DNA from: Augochlora pura
Taxonomy: Eukaryota; Arthropoda; Insecta; Hymenoptera; Halictidae
DNA length: 64,000 nucleotides
Assembly: GCF_028453695.1 (NCBI RefSeq)
Contig: NC_135779.1
Location: forward strand, 6,646,831 to 6,710,830
Direction: 5' to 3'
The first letter of the stretch is position 1; each line of letters begins with the position of its first letter. The notes under the pieces were generated by a model that saw only the letters and a program-made list of their open reading frames with translations, did no database searches and had not been told where the DNA came from. The position numbers and the translations under genes were made by a program. Below are positions 37,815 through 51,844 of the stretch, one piece after another.

Positions 37815-38465
37815 TTAACCCTTTGACAGCGCCGCAATCTCCGGTAGAACCAGACCCTTCGCTGCCACCGACATTTTCACCGGGAATCTAAAATATTTGT
37901 TCGGACTTCTAGCGTTTTTATTTCGTGTAAATTGTGGAAGATTTAGTATAGTGAAGTATTTTATGCGTTATGGAATTGCATTTTGTGACTCGTGTAACAA
38001 TTGACAGATGTTAGCAATTTTTTAAATTTAATATATCTCAAGTTGTTTTTTGTTTTTTAATTAACTTTTAGAATTGAGAAATAGATGATTCCGGAGGTCA
38101 TTCGAAGCAACTTTTTCCTTTGCAACAATTTTCTCCGAGGTAGCATTAACGAGTTATTAACAAAAATATAGCGACCAATGAGAGCCGAGCTCCGCCTTCT
38201 TAAGGCGACCGAGCCAAAGGCATTTAGCTTCAACCGCATGCCCGCCTGGTGTCAGCAGTACTCTCCTCTCATTGGTCAACGTTTTTCCTTGATAACTCTT
38301 TAAGAATTCCTCGGAGAAAATATTCGTAAAGGAAAAAGTTGCTTAAAATCACCTCAGGTGTTTCATTTCCGAATTGTCGAATATTTTAGATATTTCTCAG
38401 GCATCCTGTATACTGATAAACTCATGCGAGCGGATATAATACGTCTTCCGTTGCGAAAGAGTTAA
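37815..38465. mobile_element. TTAA-type element interrupted by a foldback MITE
   Basis: TTAACCCTTTGACAGCG at the left and TTGCGAAAGAGTTAA at the right are an imperfect inverted pair. The left 130 bp (GAATCTAAAATATTTG, CTAGCGTTTTTAT) resembles sequence after the TTAACCCTTTG ends at 48001 and 57050. A foldback element (38068-38415) occupies most of the right half, suggesting nested insertion. Confidence 0.55.
38068..38415. mobile_element. Foldback MITE, CCAATGAGAG family, copy C
   Basis: Left arm GCAACTTTTTCCTTTGCAAC, TCTCCGAGG, GAGTTATTAA, GCGACCAATGAGAG. Right arm CTCTCATTGGTCAACGTTTT, GATAACTC, CCTCGGAGAAAATATT, AAGGAAAAAGTTGC, GGCATCCTGTA. Clearly homologous to copies A and B at 3.4-4.0 kb. 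Confidence 0.8.
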
Positions 38466-39260
38466 AAAGATCCGCCGACTTGTTTTTCTCCCCGGGGACT
38501 GCATATCCCGTTCGCTGTTCAGTCTTCCAGCTTTTTCGTTCCCGGAGTTTCAAAGTTTCGGAAACCGAGTGGGATTGGTTCGAACTCTTTGGCTGATATT
38601 AATACGTACCGTGAACACGGAATATGACGTAATCTATGTACACGATGAATGACGCACGTATATTTCTCGCGTTTCCATTGATATACAGTATTAGCGTTTT
38701 CTTGACACGTTGCTTACGTTCTCGTTCTAATAAATCAATGAATAGCGTAAAAATCTGGGAACAATTTAAGAAATCGAGGAAACCAAAGTTTTCACTCGGC
38801 TATAAAAATCATACTTTAAATCATATTTACGAAATTTTATGTCTTTTTATACTCTTTACGGAGAAATGGCGATATTTCATGCCACGACTGGTATAGTCGT
38901 CATACGTCAAAAGTAGTGATTATTTGTTATTTAAATTCTAATTTCAGGGAAGACAAAAATATATTTTTTTTAATTTCAAGATCTTTAGGGTTGGATAAAA
39001 TAAAATAAATAAATAGAAGGAATGGATGATTTGAGATAAATAAAATTATTTTAAGTGTACAATAAGCAGGGGGTGGTATAGTAATTGACTCACCCTGTGT
39101 TAGGATATCTATAGTGTACAAAATAACTGTTTTTTCGCATTTAAATTTAAACAATTATGAAATACGATTCCGTGAATAATTATATACTCTATAGTAACTT
39201 TTACAATTCTAAACGTTATTTAAACGTAAAATTTAGAAAGTAACATATTTGTAGATTTAT
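38466..39260. other. Non-coding stretch
   Basis: AT-rich. The 86-codon plus-strand frame at 38636-38896 is unrecognised. Confidence 0.5.
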
Positions 39261-39264
39261 ATAT

Positions 39265-39475
39265 TGTAAAAAAATATAAGATAGAAATATTTAGATTTAG
39301 AAAAATTTATATATAGAAATACTTAGACATGGAAATATTTAGATATAGTAATATTTAAATTAGAAATATTTAGATATAGAAATATCTAGATATAGAAATA
39401 TTTAAATTAGAAAAATTTACATATAGAAAAATCTAGATATAAAAATATTTAAATATAGTAACATCTACATATCAT
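39265..39475. repeat. ATATAGAAATATTTAG minisatellite
   Basis: About twelve degenerate 16-18 bp copies. Confidence 0.85.
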
Positions 39476-40799
39476 TCTTTCAACCAACACTATACACCAA
39501 AATTAAACACCGCCCACCTCTAGCCGACTACAATAGTCTCCGAGGTATCCAACCGGTGAGAACGGTCGGTGGTTTCGTCACGATGTTTCTTTTTTCCCCC
39601 CGGTGCGGGCGCATATCGCGGATAGGCTAAAATTATGCGGAAGCGGGTGATATACGTCCGATCGATATTCAGATTATCCGAAAAAATGATGCGGGCCGGC
39701 GTAGGCGGCCGCGTATCGCGACGACGCCGCGCTGATAACGTCTCCCACGATTTACAGCTAATTCGACGAACGTGCCTCGATTTATCTCGCGGCCGCGAGC
39801 AGCTGAATAAATTTACTCGGCCCGCTTTATTTATAACGGAACGGCGGGGATGGGGAGCGGCCGTCGCGATGAAGCGATATCAGAAATATAATAAGCGGCG
39901 GGGGGCGCGGATCTTTCGATGATCAATCCTTTCATAGTCGAAGCATAAATTATTTTGTTTCCTCCGGTAATCGCGAGTGGCAAAATTATTAATGAAATCT
40001 CTCTTTTATGGTAAATTTAAGCAGATATGTTTTTGACACGTTTTTAGTTTTAATAAGTTATGTGATCAGCCTTGTTATCTATAACCTTTTGTCATTTTAT
40101 ATATTTTCAATTCTTAATCGGTGAAAATTGATTGATATTTGCGAGTAACATCTGGAGATGGTACTTTTGACATTAACAATATTTAAAAATTTATTGCCGC
40201 TTAGAAAATATTATAGCGATCGGAATAAGAGAAAATCTCATGGGGTAATATCGGATAACTATGGTGGCTAAGGCAATACCTCCCACATTAATTTATTAAC
40301 TTTTTCCATGGTCCGTCTTGCGCATTATCATGTCGCAGAATAACGTCACTTCTTATAAATAACATGTCGCTCCAACTATAAAATGTCCTCCGCGCGACGC
40401 GAACTGTGATACGAGCTGACAAATGACAAATATCGACGTGAGCAGAAACGACATTATTTTCTAGTCCGCTGAACATTTTCCTACGACTGGATCGCGGCCA
40501 TAAATGCTGGACAGAAAAATGTACAGCGATCGGGTCGCAGATTTTACGAACGAGTTCGCGGAACACGAGCCTGTAGGAACGTTCGATGAATTTTGAAAAT
40601 ACTGTCGCGCCATGCGTGTCCGAGTTATTGCCTTGTAACAGCGAGGCTGTCGTTGCTCCTAAATCGAAATTCGATCTATCGTTGTTGGATCGCGGATTTT
40701 CACGTGAAAGAGGAATCGCCGAATTTAATTGCAAGAAATATAGATTGCATGAGAATAGCTTCTTTTTTTCATAATTACCGTAAGTTGCTGGAAAAATTT
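39476..40799. other. Non-coding stretch
   Basis: GC-rich block 39530-39925. A minus-strand 148-codon frame at 40288-40734 contains RHDNAQ, superficially like a mariner catalytic motif, but no other transposase feature. Confidence 0.5.
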
Positions 40800-41040
40800 A
40801 ATTTTGGTTGGATTTCATTTTATTAGATCTAAAATTTAGTTTTTGTTAGATTTAGTTGTATTGAAGCTGAAATCTAATTTTTGTTAAATTCAATTTTATT
40901 AGAGCTGAAATCTAAGTTTTATTAGACTTAATTTTGTTAGAGCCAAAATCCAATTTTTACGAGAATTAATTCTATTAGACCTGAAATCTAAGTTTTATTA
41001 GATTTAATTTTGTTATAGCTAGAATCCAATTTTTACGTCA
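40800..41040. repeat. Minisatellite, ~38-60 bp unit
   Basis: Repeated TAGATTTAATTTTGTTAGAG and CTGAAATCTAATTTTT blocks. Confidence 0.8.
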
Positions 41041-41608
41041 TATCCGTCATTCGCGTACAAATATCGCTTTTACTGTCCACTTAATTCATAAAAAATCGTA
41101 CCTTCATGTCTTGCATAATTATACAATATTTTACAAGAGATTAAAATCGACTTACGGCCAGTTTCCAAGACGCGATTCCTCGCTGCGTGGCACGTTTCCC
41201 TCGGACGTCGTTTCGACGCGTAACAGCGTGAAAAAAAAAGATCGAGAGAAAGCGTCGAATCCGCTCTCGGGGAATTGACGCGCGCAACACAAGCTCCGCC
41301 GCCTAGCCGGCGGTCGGACGCAGCCGCGCGGCGACGGCCGCGCTGACATTAATTAAATTCAATGACTGCGTTAATGCCAGCGCGTTAACGGGTCGCTTGA
41401 AAAAAGTTGCCCGACCGTTTTCCGATAGGAGGACGTCGCATCTGTTTATCGTCCGATTCTCCGCTTCCGATCGATCCCGCGCCGAGCAACCTGTTTACCA
41501 AAGCACACGCGTGTGCCACCGCGAACAAACGCGAAATTCATTCCCGCTCTGTTACACCGCGATGACCCCGATCCGTCTTCGTTCTCTCCTCCTCCAGAGA
41601 GGGAGGAG

Positions 41609-41651
<43 letters not shown>

Positions 41652-42199
41652 GGGTACTTCGTCGTGGCGACTCGAGACCTCCTTTGTTTAATAATGATAC
41701 TAATTACGCGACGGCTAGGAGGGGAGCCGAAAGCAAAGCTGCCGCGCAGAGTTCTTCCGATAATTTTCAGATTCCAGAGAGCGGTTGCAACCTCGTTGCC
41801 AGCTTTTTGTCAAGAAATGAAAATCCCGGCCGGCCTCTTTTCAATTAAGAAAATTGCCCGGCCCCCTCATGCATATTCATGGCGGCGTTCGCGGTGGAAT
41901 AAGCATCGATGCGACTAGCTCGCTGTTTCACTGCTTTCATTTTGTGATTGTTAATGCGATAGGCGAAATCTGTTGGTTTAGTAGCTGCCAGTTGGTTCCG
42001 CTGTCTTTGATCAACCCTTTTGGTTGGTAGTATGTATGTGGTACGGGAGACGCGTTGTTTAATTGCTGCGTTTTAAGCAGTATTTTATTTACGTGGTTTT
42101 TTGAGTAATTTGTTGTTCAAAACGAAATCCTAGTGGCGATTGAGAACGATTTATAATGGAAGATTTGTATGTGTAATTTATGTGGAATATTGTGTACGT
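41041..42199. other. Non-coding stretch with CT microsatellite
   Basis: CT array at 41611-41648 within a GC-rich block. The frames crossing it (173 and 111 codons) are unrecognised. Confidence 0.5.
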
Positions 42200-42204
42200 A
42201 TAAG

Positions 42205-42362
42205 TAATGAAATTAAAAATTAATGACATTAGAAATTAATAAAATTCCAAATAAATAGAATTCCAAATTAATAAAACTCCAAATAAATAGAATTCCAAAT
42301 TAATAAAATTCGAAATAAATAAAATTCCAAATTAACAAAATTCCAAATCAATAAAATTAGAA
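42205..42362. repeat. Minisatellite, 16 bp unit
   Basis: About nine copies of AATAAAATTCCAAATT. Confidence 0.9.
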
Positions 42363-44149
42363 CTGCAATCATTCTAATAATAAGCAACGAAACACGATAT
42401 AGTGAACGTGATAAACAACGTAACTCTATCTTCGCGTATTACCGAATTTCGGGAGGATTAATCCGAGACGAGATTTTACGAACATATTGTTACACTTTGT
42501 GGCAACAGTATACCATTGAATGCATAAAATCGATTCATAATTAACCCTTTGACCGCGGCCTACTCTCGGACAGAGAAGCATCGATACGAGCGGAGCGAAA
42601 TAGACAAATCGGTCACTGGCTCGTCGCGTTTCACGATTGCGGATTTTTATGCGAAATAAAACTCCTCCCCGTCAATTCGTCCTTCTTTTTCCTAGCATTT
42701 CAGTCAGATGAAAGTAATCGGTTTTAGCTAATTATTTTCACTGTTTGGAATTTCATTCGTTCTGTTTGCGAATTTGCGGTTTTATGATCGTAGAGAAATT
42801 CGATATTGATGACGAATAACAAGTTTAATTGAATTTTGATACAATTTGTATGATAAGGTAAATAGCGGCAAGAATGTCTTTTAAGTTATTTCATTCTTAA
42901 AGCAAAAGTTATTGTATAATGTAGTGTAAAAGGTAAGGGAATTAAGGAAAATAAGGAAATTTAGGAAAATTAGATAATTAACGAAAGTTAGAAAATTAAG
43001 GAAAATAAGGGAATAATAGTCGTCGCTAATAAATGATTACTGGAATTTTTGTGACGTTGAACTAAAAATAAACAAACGAATGCTTTATGTAACAGCGAAA
43101 TTATCTATAAAATTCACAGCGTATATTTACGCTTCTAACATCTTTTTATTAATCAAAGGGCTAACAGAAAACATGTTCAACAAGCCCACAAACTCCTAAC
43201 AATCTACATACAAAATAATATTGACACATTTCCTAAAACATTGCCAAATTCCCGCGAACCCATCAAACAACGCGTATATCAAATTTTCCAAAAACTCGTG
43301 AAATTCCACGGCGCGTGTAGCATTTCGTAAAAAAATAAAGAACGTCCAAGCACAAAGAATAATTCCATGAAAGCGTCCCAATTTCGGGCGAGTGATTTGG
43401 ACACGTTTCCGCAGTCGCGTCGTTAAAAAGCGATCCGAGAAAGAGGATCTATGCGGTCGCCGGGCACTGTATCGATTGTTTCGCGCGGAGAAAACACGAG
43501 CTAGAACCGGCGGAAAATAGAAATGGTGTACAACCTCGTAAAATGTCTCCCGTTTAAGGTGCTCTTCCGCATCGATGGAAAACTTTCACGTTTGACGCGA
43601 AAAGGGTGTCTCCTTCCACGGTCGTTCTCGAAATCCAGCGCTACTTGTCCGTCGTAAAGGTGTTCGCCGGGTATAGTAGCCGGCACGTGTCGAGAGAAAG
43701 AGAGTGATAGAGAGGGAAAGAGAGTGAAGGACGGTATAAATGCCCAGCCCTTGTGGAAAATGCTTTTACGGGCCTCGTTCAGCCTCGTAAATTACGGGGG
43801 CAGGGTAGAGGCAACAAGTTCGCGACAGTTTCTCGGTCATGCGAGGCTCTTCGCGCCGGCCAATCGATAATCGATCGTCTTCGGTTTCAGTCAACTTGTC
43901 GCCCCTTACGCACCAGTTGATTACATGGGACCGGGTACAGGTTTCCGCGGGCCAGCAGCCCAGGCCTCGTTTTATCAGAATGTCGCGTACGAGGCGTCGA
44001 ATCTCCTTTGCACGCGTACGTTCATCTCCCTGCTATTTGGCATAATCTTATAGTCGTATTCTTTATTACCAGAGTCACATTTCAACAAGGAAAATTTCGT
44101 CCAAACTACTCTATTTTGTTACCTATTTTGAATTTCGTGAGGATATGAA
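42363..44149. other. Non-coding stretch
   Basis: A TTAACCCTTTGACCGCGG end at 42541 suggests another TTAA-element remnant without a partner. A GGAAAATTAAGGAAAA purine repeat lies at 42940-43010. No gene supported. Confidence 0.5.
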
Positions 44150-44392
44150 TTCAGTCGATATTTTTAGCTTTAATTTAATAGCTTTATTTCGATATTTCTA
44201 GCTTCAATTTAATAGCTTTATATCGATTTCTTTAGCTTTAATTTAATAGCTTTATTTCGATATTTTTAGCATTAATTTTCTAGCTTTCTCTCTGTTTCTT
44301 TAGCATTAATTTAATAGCTTTCTTTCTCTATCTTTAGCTTTGATTTACTAGCTTTCTCTCTCCTTCTCTTTCGCTCTCTCTCTCTCTCTCCG
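44150..44392. repeat. ~34 bp minisatellite running into a CT microsatellite
   Basis: TTTAGCTTTAATTTAATAGC plus TTTATTTCGATA units, about six copies, then CT repeat to 44392. Confidence 0.85.
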
Positions 44393-46665
44393 GTCACGCC
44401 GACGAGATACAATTTTCTCTACTAATAAGGCGTCGCGGGGGTGTAACAGGACAGAGGCGACTGCGGCATAGTATACTGTCTGCGGAACAGAGTGCCGGAT
44501 TTAATGGGCAGGCAACCGGAGACCCCCGGCTCGCGCCGTGATTCTCGAAAAGCGCGACAGCATCGCGGATGAGCCCTAATTGCGAAGAAAGATTCCCGGT
44601 CTCTTCCACAATAATCCTATGTCACCCTCCGCTGGATATCTTTACACCATGGAAATACCTGGATGGTGAACGCAAACCCGTTGAAATGTTTTCTGGCATT
44701 TCTGTCAATTTTTCGACGTATCGTCGCCAACAGTTGTACAGAATTCAATTAAACAGTTTGTGAAAATTCAGCTTCGATATTTTCGCTGCATAGTTGCGGA
44801 ATTTTTTCTATTGAATCGTTGAAGGTTTTTTTGAAACTGTTATCGAGCACCGTCGCGTTTGGAGAACAATTTGACGATGAACGAGTGTAGTAACTAAACT
44901 GTCGGTGTTGTGCAATTTTTGAGAGAAATGAACGTTGACGACATTGTTGCATTATTTTTATACTATTACGATTATTAAAAGAGGAAAGAGATTTTTATGT
45001 GATTTATATTTCTTGCAACTAAATTAGAGAATTTTTACTGCAGTTAAAGATCCTCAGTCTAATAAATAAATTGCGTATTTTATAGTGAAACAGTGAGAAA
45101 ATTGCAAGAAGCTAGACGTGTTGATATGTTAACCCTTGAACGACCTATAAATCGCCTTTTCACCAACAATTTATTATCTATTATTAACTGAAAAATATTA
45201 GTACATACTATCATATTATAAAATTTTTCAACTACTAGATACCTTCCTCAGTGAAACAAATAAAAATAAATAATCCAAATATCCTTTAATCTCAATATTA
45301 CGAAAATATAAAAATTGAAACAACCTATGATAAAACAAATGTTTAATTGTTAAAATAATCTAAGACAAAGACAAGATTTCAGTCTAGTTGCAACAACAAT
45401 GACGATAACAGGAAAATAAGCTAAAGCAGCGTTATAAAATTCCGCGGCTGTGTTCCTCTCGGTTATTGTCGGAAACTCGCGCTTAACAAGTAAAGAAACT
45501 TTGAAAGCGATCCCTCGATTAATGAGAGGTACGCCCGGAAAATCCTGAGCACCGCGAGCCTCGTGGGTGGAACAAGGGAGCACCACCGTCGCGATGCGAG
45601 CAGGCTGATCGCTGATTGCGAGCGTGTTCGAATTTCTGGCGGATACCGGTGCCATTGTGTTTCTCTTTCGCTTTCAAGTCTCGCCGCGTCTCCTCGTCCG
45701 CGGCTACTTCTGATCGGCTTATCGAGCAACTTGCGTGGGACTCCTCTGACATTTATGCTTGCGGGATTATCGAGGGATTAGCGGGAACACTGATTCTCAC
45801 CGGGATCTATTGATCGCCGTAACACCTTCACCGAGACAAGTTGCGACGAACAGAATTAATTTGTCCTATATTGTCTCAGTCGTTTGAATCTTCACTTCAT
45901 CTTCGTTTCTTTTAATTCATTGATCTCAGCATAAATAATATTTTTAATTTGTTGCGAAAGTCCATATTCCCCGGAAAAATAGTATAAAGTTAAGATATTT
46001 TACTAACCGAATTAATATCGAGAAATTAAATTGCATCGAATACTTTTTCAATTCTCTACCATTTCACTGTTACTAATAAATTCAGAAAATTGTAATAACC
46101 CAACTGAAACATTACTTTTCTAATCCAAATAATTTCATTGTCTATAACACACGGTGAAAGTGTTAACTAAAGTTGACGCGACTCCATTATTTATTCTGTC
46201 CTTAATGCGACTCACCGACAGCCTTGCAAGACTATAGATAGCAGGAAGACCTAAAGTACTTCTAGGTCGAATTTAGTTCTCTGCCACCGGCTGGTTAAGT
46301 GAAACGCATGCTCGGTTACACTTCGTTTAATCAGCGTAAATCAAGTTGCACTTCGTCACTATTTCATCCCGATCTTCACCTGGAACCTGGGAGAGTACGT
46401 AACGGCGTCGCCCTGTAACTGAGGTCGACGGAACCGTGAAGAGGGGCGGGTTTCTACGAGAAACTGGGTCATAAAAGTAGACGAAGATTTCTCGGGACGA
46501 GAAAGTTTAACTTCGCTCCTCGGTTGATCGACTTTATTTATTTGGCAAGCATGGATTACGGGACCGGATGGCGAAAACAGGTCCGGCAAGAAACGATCAG
46601 CTGAAATTGCTGTTTTCAGAGGGCGAAGATGTCCGGTGAACTCTAACTTTTGATATCTGTCTTCG
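44393..46665. other. Non-coding stretch
   Basis: TTAACCCTTGAACGACC at 45129 looks like a TTAA-element end. Frames of up to 101 codons are unrecognised. Confidence 0.5.
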
Positions 46666-46669
46666 GATA

Positions 46670-47005
46670 GTATTAAGTGTGGAGGACAATTTTATCTGTG
46701 GAGGATTAATTATGGAGAACAATTTTATCTGTGGAGGATTAACTATGGAGGACAATTTTATCTGTGGAGGATTAACTATGGAGGACAATTTTATCTGTGG
46801 AGGATTAACTATGGAGGACAATTTTAATTATGCAGAACAATTTTAACTATGGGTGAATAATTTTAACTATGCAGAACAATTTTAACTATGGGTGAATAAT
46901 TTTAACTGTGAAGAGCAATTTTTACTGTGGTGAATAAATTTATCTGCGACGAACAGTTTTAACTATGGAGAATAATTTTAACTACGAAGGACAATTTTAG
47001 CTATG
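46670..47005. repeat. Minisatellite, 33 bp unit
   Basis: Unit CTATGGAGGACAATTTTATC then TGTGGAGGATTAA, near-perfect for four copies and decaying afterwards. The minus-strand SSIVNPPQIKL repeat frame is its translation. Confidence 0.9.
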
Positions 47006-47229
47006 TATCGTCTTCGTACACCTTGAAAATTATTTTAAAACTGTACCCACAAGGTATTCGTGTTGGACATAGATTATATTTTCACTTTACCACACAAAAG
47101 TTAGGACTAAAAGTGCGGTCGAACATTCTTATTTTTATCTGCAATTTTCTTATAGGCATAGCACACTTCAATAGTTTGTCGCAACAGAGGCGTTTGTCTA
47201 ACTCATGGCAACACCTCCCATAATGCAGT

Positions 47230-47590
47230 CATTCTTTATTTATACTCGACATTATTTTTATTTAGTAAAATTCACTATTCGTAATTAATTCAATCATTTA
47301 TCAGCGCTCGATAATTTTCATATTTAATTCAATTCTCTATATTTATTTCAGTGCTCTTTTCGTAGTGCATTTTTCATATTTAATAAAATTCTTTATCAAT
47401 GCCCGACACTAATTCATATTTAATTAATTTTTCTGTCAGTGCCTCGACACTTTCCTATATTTAATATAATTCTGTATCAATACCCCCACACTTTTTATAT
47501 TTAATACAATTATTCCACCAACGCCCCACACTCTCCATAATTAATAAAAATTCCCCATCGCTGCTCTTCACTTCTCATATCCAAAGCAAT
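47230..47590. repeat. Degenerate repeat, ~50-60 bp unit
   Basis: Recurring CATATTTAATTCAATTCTCTAT plus a C-rich ...GCTCGACACT-type segment, about six diverged copies. Confidence 0.6.
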
Positions 47591-49325
47591 TCTCGATCTA
47601 CCAGCGTTTCCAAGAAGACAACACCCGGTTTACACGATTCGCACCGGTGTCTGTCAACGCGACATCCACGAAGCGAAACGCAATTGTCCTCTTTCTTTTT
47701 TTTTCTCTCTCTCTCCCCGTCGGCAGTATCGACGATCGAGCGTGCGCTAAGTCGCATTATTATTATCATCAGTATATTTTCCCGCGCGTGCTGACTCGGC
47801 CGACTTATTCCGACGTGATCCGGTTCAACCCTTCGCCGATGGTAACGCGTGGCGAAAGCGGGACGGGAGAGACCGACCCCCGCGGTGACTTCACCACCCT
47901 CTACGGATATACAGAGTGTTCCGGCAGCAACGGGTACAGCTCGCTTGGATAGTGATTTCTCTTGACGCGCCAAGCTTCGTTCGCCGAGTAGAAAACAATT
48001 TTAACCCTTTGCGGTCGGAGCCATTTCAACTGGAAATCCAAAATATTTTTCCAGATTTACAGCGTTTACACTTTATATAATCTGGACATTCCATTTTCAT
48101 AATATTCCATTTTATTGTGGAATTGAATTTTTTAGCAACAGTGTGACAGGCCTTAACAATTTTTTAAATATAAGCAAATTTGATGAGAATTATTTTGATA
48201 CGTAACGTAAAAACAAAATAAAAAAGCGCTAGCATTAATTTAACTTTCGACAACAATTTGTCCTTATATTTCGCTACCTACACAATCTTTAAAATAAATA
48301 CCAGTTTTACCACATTTTAATATGGCAATGTATTCTTTACTATAATCATATATATATTACTGCTCGTGTGAAGTCGTTAGTTGCCGGTACACCCCGTATA
48401 TCGGTAACTCGTAGGAAAAGAGCAACGGGATGGTCGACACGGGACGAAATAAGGGAAACGACGCCCGAGGCGGGGGTGGATCTGCTCGCCGCGGGACGCC
48501 GGAATATCGTGCCGGTGACACGGGCGACGGCAAAAAAAGAAAGTGGAGGAACCCGGACGGGGATAGGAGAGAGGGTTGGGAATCGCACCCCGTAGCTAGC
48601 TAGCACGACGATCGTCTTCGGTCGTAGCCAAGCACGCCCTTGCTTCTCCGCTCGTCTGAACTGGATCGGGTGCAGTACGACGGGACCCGACAGCACGGAG
48701 CCGGCAGTTCCGTCGACTGACTTCGCTGCCAGGTCGTTGCTCCACTTTGCCGGGGACACGCGTTTCCAACCTCCCCCCTCTGCTCACACACACACACACA
48801 TACAGGGCGACCCCCGACGACGTCGACGGCCGATCGTCGCCAATACCGAACCGGACTCCGGTAAACACGCGCGCGAACTCACCCCGGCGCGGAACCACCC
48901 TCCTCCTCCTCATCTGCGATTCGCATAAACTCCGTCCGTGCGTGCATTACAGGCCTGTGTGTCATCATCCGTGGACCAGCCATTGTCCCACTTATGGCTC
49001 TCTAAACTACTTTCGATCGGCCAGCCCGTATCAGCCCGTTCGGACATCCACGATCGCTATAACGGGGATTTTATGCATGCGTACCAAGGGGGGGATTATG
49101 GGCGATTTCAACTTTTAGCGGCAATGAATTAATTCCATGGGAATGGCGCGCGCTCGGATTTTTGACGATGTTTCTGATGAACGGGGTTGGTGGACGATTT
49201 TTGACCCCTTTGCAGTATAATAATGAGACCGGGTTGTGACACAGATTTTTTTTGGATTTAGTAGATGTGGATGTTAATAATTTATTACAAATTGAAATGA
49301 GGAGGAATTTTTTGGTTATCAAATT
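47591..49325. other. Non-coding stretch
   Basis: GC-rich blocks around 47640-47960 and 48370-49060, with a TTAACCCTTTGCGGTCGG element end at 48001. Overlapping unrecognised frames. A short CA repeat lies at 48784-48802. Confidence 0.5.
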
Positions 49326-49329
49326 CTGG

Positions 49330-49578
49330 AAATTCTGGAAATGAGTGATCCAGCAATCGAGTGATCCACCAATCGAGTGATTGATTCACCAGTCGAGTGA
49401 TCCACTGATCCACCAATCGAGTGATTCACCAATAAGGTGATCCACCAATCGACTGATCCACCAATCGAGTAATCAACCAATCGAGTCATCCAGCCTATCA
49501 AGTGATCCACCAATCGAGTGATCCAGTAATCCACCAATCAAGTGATCCAACAAATCGACTAATCCACCAGTATCCATC
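49330..49578. repeat. Minisatellite, ~16 bp unit
   Basis: About fifteen copies of GAGTGATCCACCAATC with variants. Confidence 0.9.
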
Positions 49579-51839
49579 AAAAGCGAGCCGTTCGAATTAT
49601 GCATCTAATGCTAGGAGCACGCGGAAATGGCAGCGAAAAAAAAGGCGGTCCGCGAAAGGAAATTTCCGGCCCGGAAATTCGTTCCTCTTCCAGGAGAATA
49701 TAGAATCACGTGGCGCGGTCTGGTAACGATGTTTTCCTCCCCGTTGCGAGCGAACCTTTCCCTCGACAAAAAAGGACCGAAATTCCCGTTTGATTCGTAT
49801 TTTCGTAAACGAGTCCACCCCCGCAAGCCAAACAATCACCTTAGCCGAATGGCGGGATTAAATGTCGAGAGGATGCGACTTATCTCGGATACCGTCGACG
49901 TCCTGCTTATTCTTCCCATGAAGATAGGGCGCGAACACCCTCGGTACTACCGCTGAACAGTCTCTGTATCAAACTGTAGAGTAGCGGAGCTAGTTACTAT
50001 GTGGTAGCCAATTAAAGCGTCTTCAGCTTTCAAAATTATTTTTTTTATAAAAATAAAATTATTTTATATTTATTGATTGAGATAATTTTGTTTAGTCAGA
50101 TTTAATAAAAAAAAAGCATTTGTTATAAGATAATGTTAGTTTGTGTGTTTAAATTAGATATGCAAAGGGTGGATGTTTATAAATAATTTTTGTATAATTG
50201 ATGAAAGAACTCGGAACAAAAATAATTAAGAAGGCATGATAAACCTAGAAACATACTAATGTCACATGAAATCATTCGACGTGATCCAGATCTGTTTCCA
50301 ACAGACTCGAAGCCATAAAAGCACGCGTACTCAGGCTCTTTTAATGCCACGTGATTTCACCTGACGTGACATTAATACGTCCCTGTTATTGTTCCTCTTC
50401 CTTCAGACTAATTAAATCTGCCAACACTTTTATACTTTCACACGTCATTGACGTTAAACAATATTTTAATTTTATCTGTATTATTCATTCTATTTCTGTT
50501 TCACTTATTTTATTAATCATGGAAGGTATTTAATATTTATTAAATTGTATAATAATGTTAGAGCTCGCGTTGGACAATATTAAATTCCAATATTAATTTC
50601 AATTCTTAATATTAATTTCTATCCCAAATATTAATTTCTATTACTATTTTATTACTCTCACTAAACACAAAATCTATCTAATATTCAACAAATTATATAA
50701 TAATAAAAAAAACTTTCATCTCACTAATAAATAGCAAATTATACCACATGCTCGATTCTCAGTCTACCAAAAAATCGAAAAAGCCGATTTATAGCCGAAC
50801 ATCGAGTAAATCGTCTCCCCCGCCCCCAGAAAACCGGCGAAACGTGACGATCGCGAAGCCCGGCGGCCGGTTCCATCATACCGAATCCCGTATGAGTTAT
50901 GTCAGCAAGCTGGCAGCCGGCTGCGGAAGCGACCGGTTTTCGTCGACCTTAATGCGGCCGAGGGAACCGCGCCGATATTAACGGGCCATTTTTCCGCGAA
51001 CGGAATGGGGCCGTTCCGCCGTGACCGAACCGGGCAAATAGGGTATTTTGGTCAACAGCGGCGAGGAAAAGTAATTTCGCTTATCGTTCTCTCCCGGGTC
51101 CCCACGTTCCCTGCGGCCTGGATTACGGGTCCGGACGGGCGTCCACCCTACCGGAAGACTGCGCCCGTCTTCGAGGACCTCTCCCCGAGGGCTTGTTTCG
51201 CGCTGCCGAATTAAACGCATACGCGGACGAAGCCCGGCAAACCGACGACCGACGGGTGGACCACCCCTTTCTCGCCCCTCTCCTATCAACCGTCCTTTTT
51301 CCGACCCACCACGCCTTTCCTACCAACCACCCTTCTACGACCAACCACCCCCTCGCCTACCGACCGTCCCTTTGCCACCGCGGCTTTAGAAACGTTAGGC
51401 GAACGGAGCACAAAAGGGGTTGGAACCGTTCTTTACACAGCGACGGGATAGTGCTCGAAATATTATGGCGGCCATCGGTGTCTCTTCGCCAACCGAATTC
51501 CTCCACCCTAAGGGCATCGAGGACGTTTTTTCGATTGACCTCTGGCTGTCGCTCGCGGTCAACCTTTGCGGCCTTATTAATTTTTGTAAACGCGCCCGAA
51601 CAGTTCTCTGTCCATTTCTGCTTATGGGACGGACGTTGATTGATGGACAGCTTCGCTGGGATTCGACCGAGAGCTAGCTGCTATGCGAATGATGGAGGAG
51701 AAGGGAGGGAACAATTGGCTTAGAGGGGAGGGAACAATTGGCTCGGGGGGAACGATGTTCTTACGGGGCATTGTTCGAATTCCTCAGGATAAATGTTTGT
51801 AGGAAACGATTTTTCGGGCGAAGTCTTTTTTTTAATTCC
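49579..51839. other. Non-coding stretch
   Basis: AT-rich centre with ATTAATTTCTAT repeats at about 50575-50640, GC-rich sides. No gene supported despite frames of up to 148 codons. Confidence 0.5.
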
Positions 51840-51844
51840 TATGT

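Noticed and set aside
40288..40734. 148-codon minus-strand frame with RHDNAQ resembling the mariner HDNARPH motif
   Set aside because: No preceding DE-type or following YSPDLAP-type motif, no helix-turn-helix, and the surrounding residues do not align with a transposase.
46597..46821. Repeated SSIVNPPQIKL peptide
   Set aside because: Translation of a 33 bp minisatellite; the 33-base unit keeps the frame open by arithmetic.
47575..49118. Overlapping frames of 100-137 codons on both strands
   Set aside because: GC-rich accidental frames with Arg/Ser/Pro bias and no consistent splice structure.
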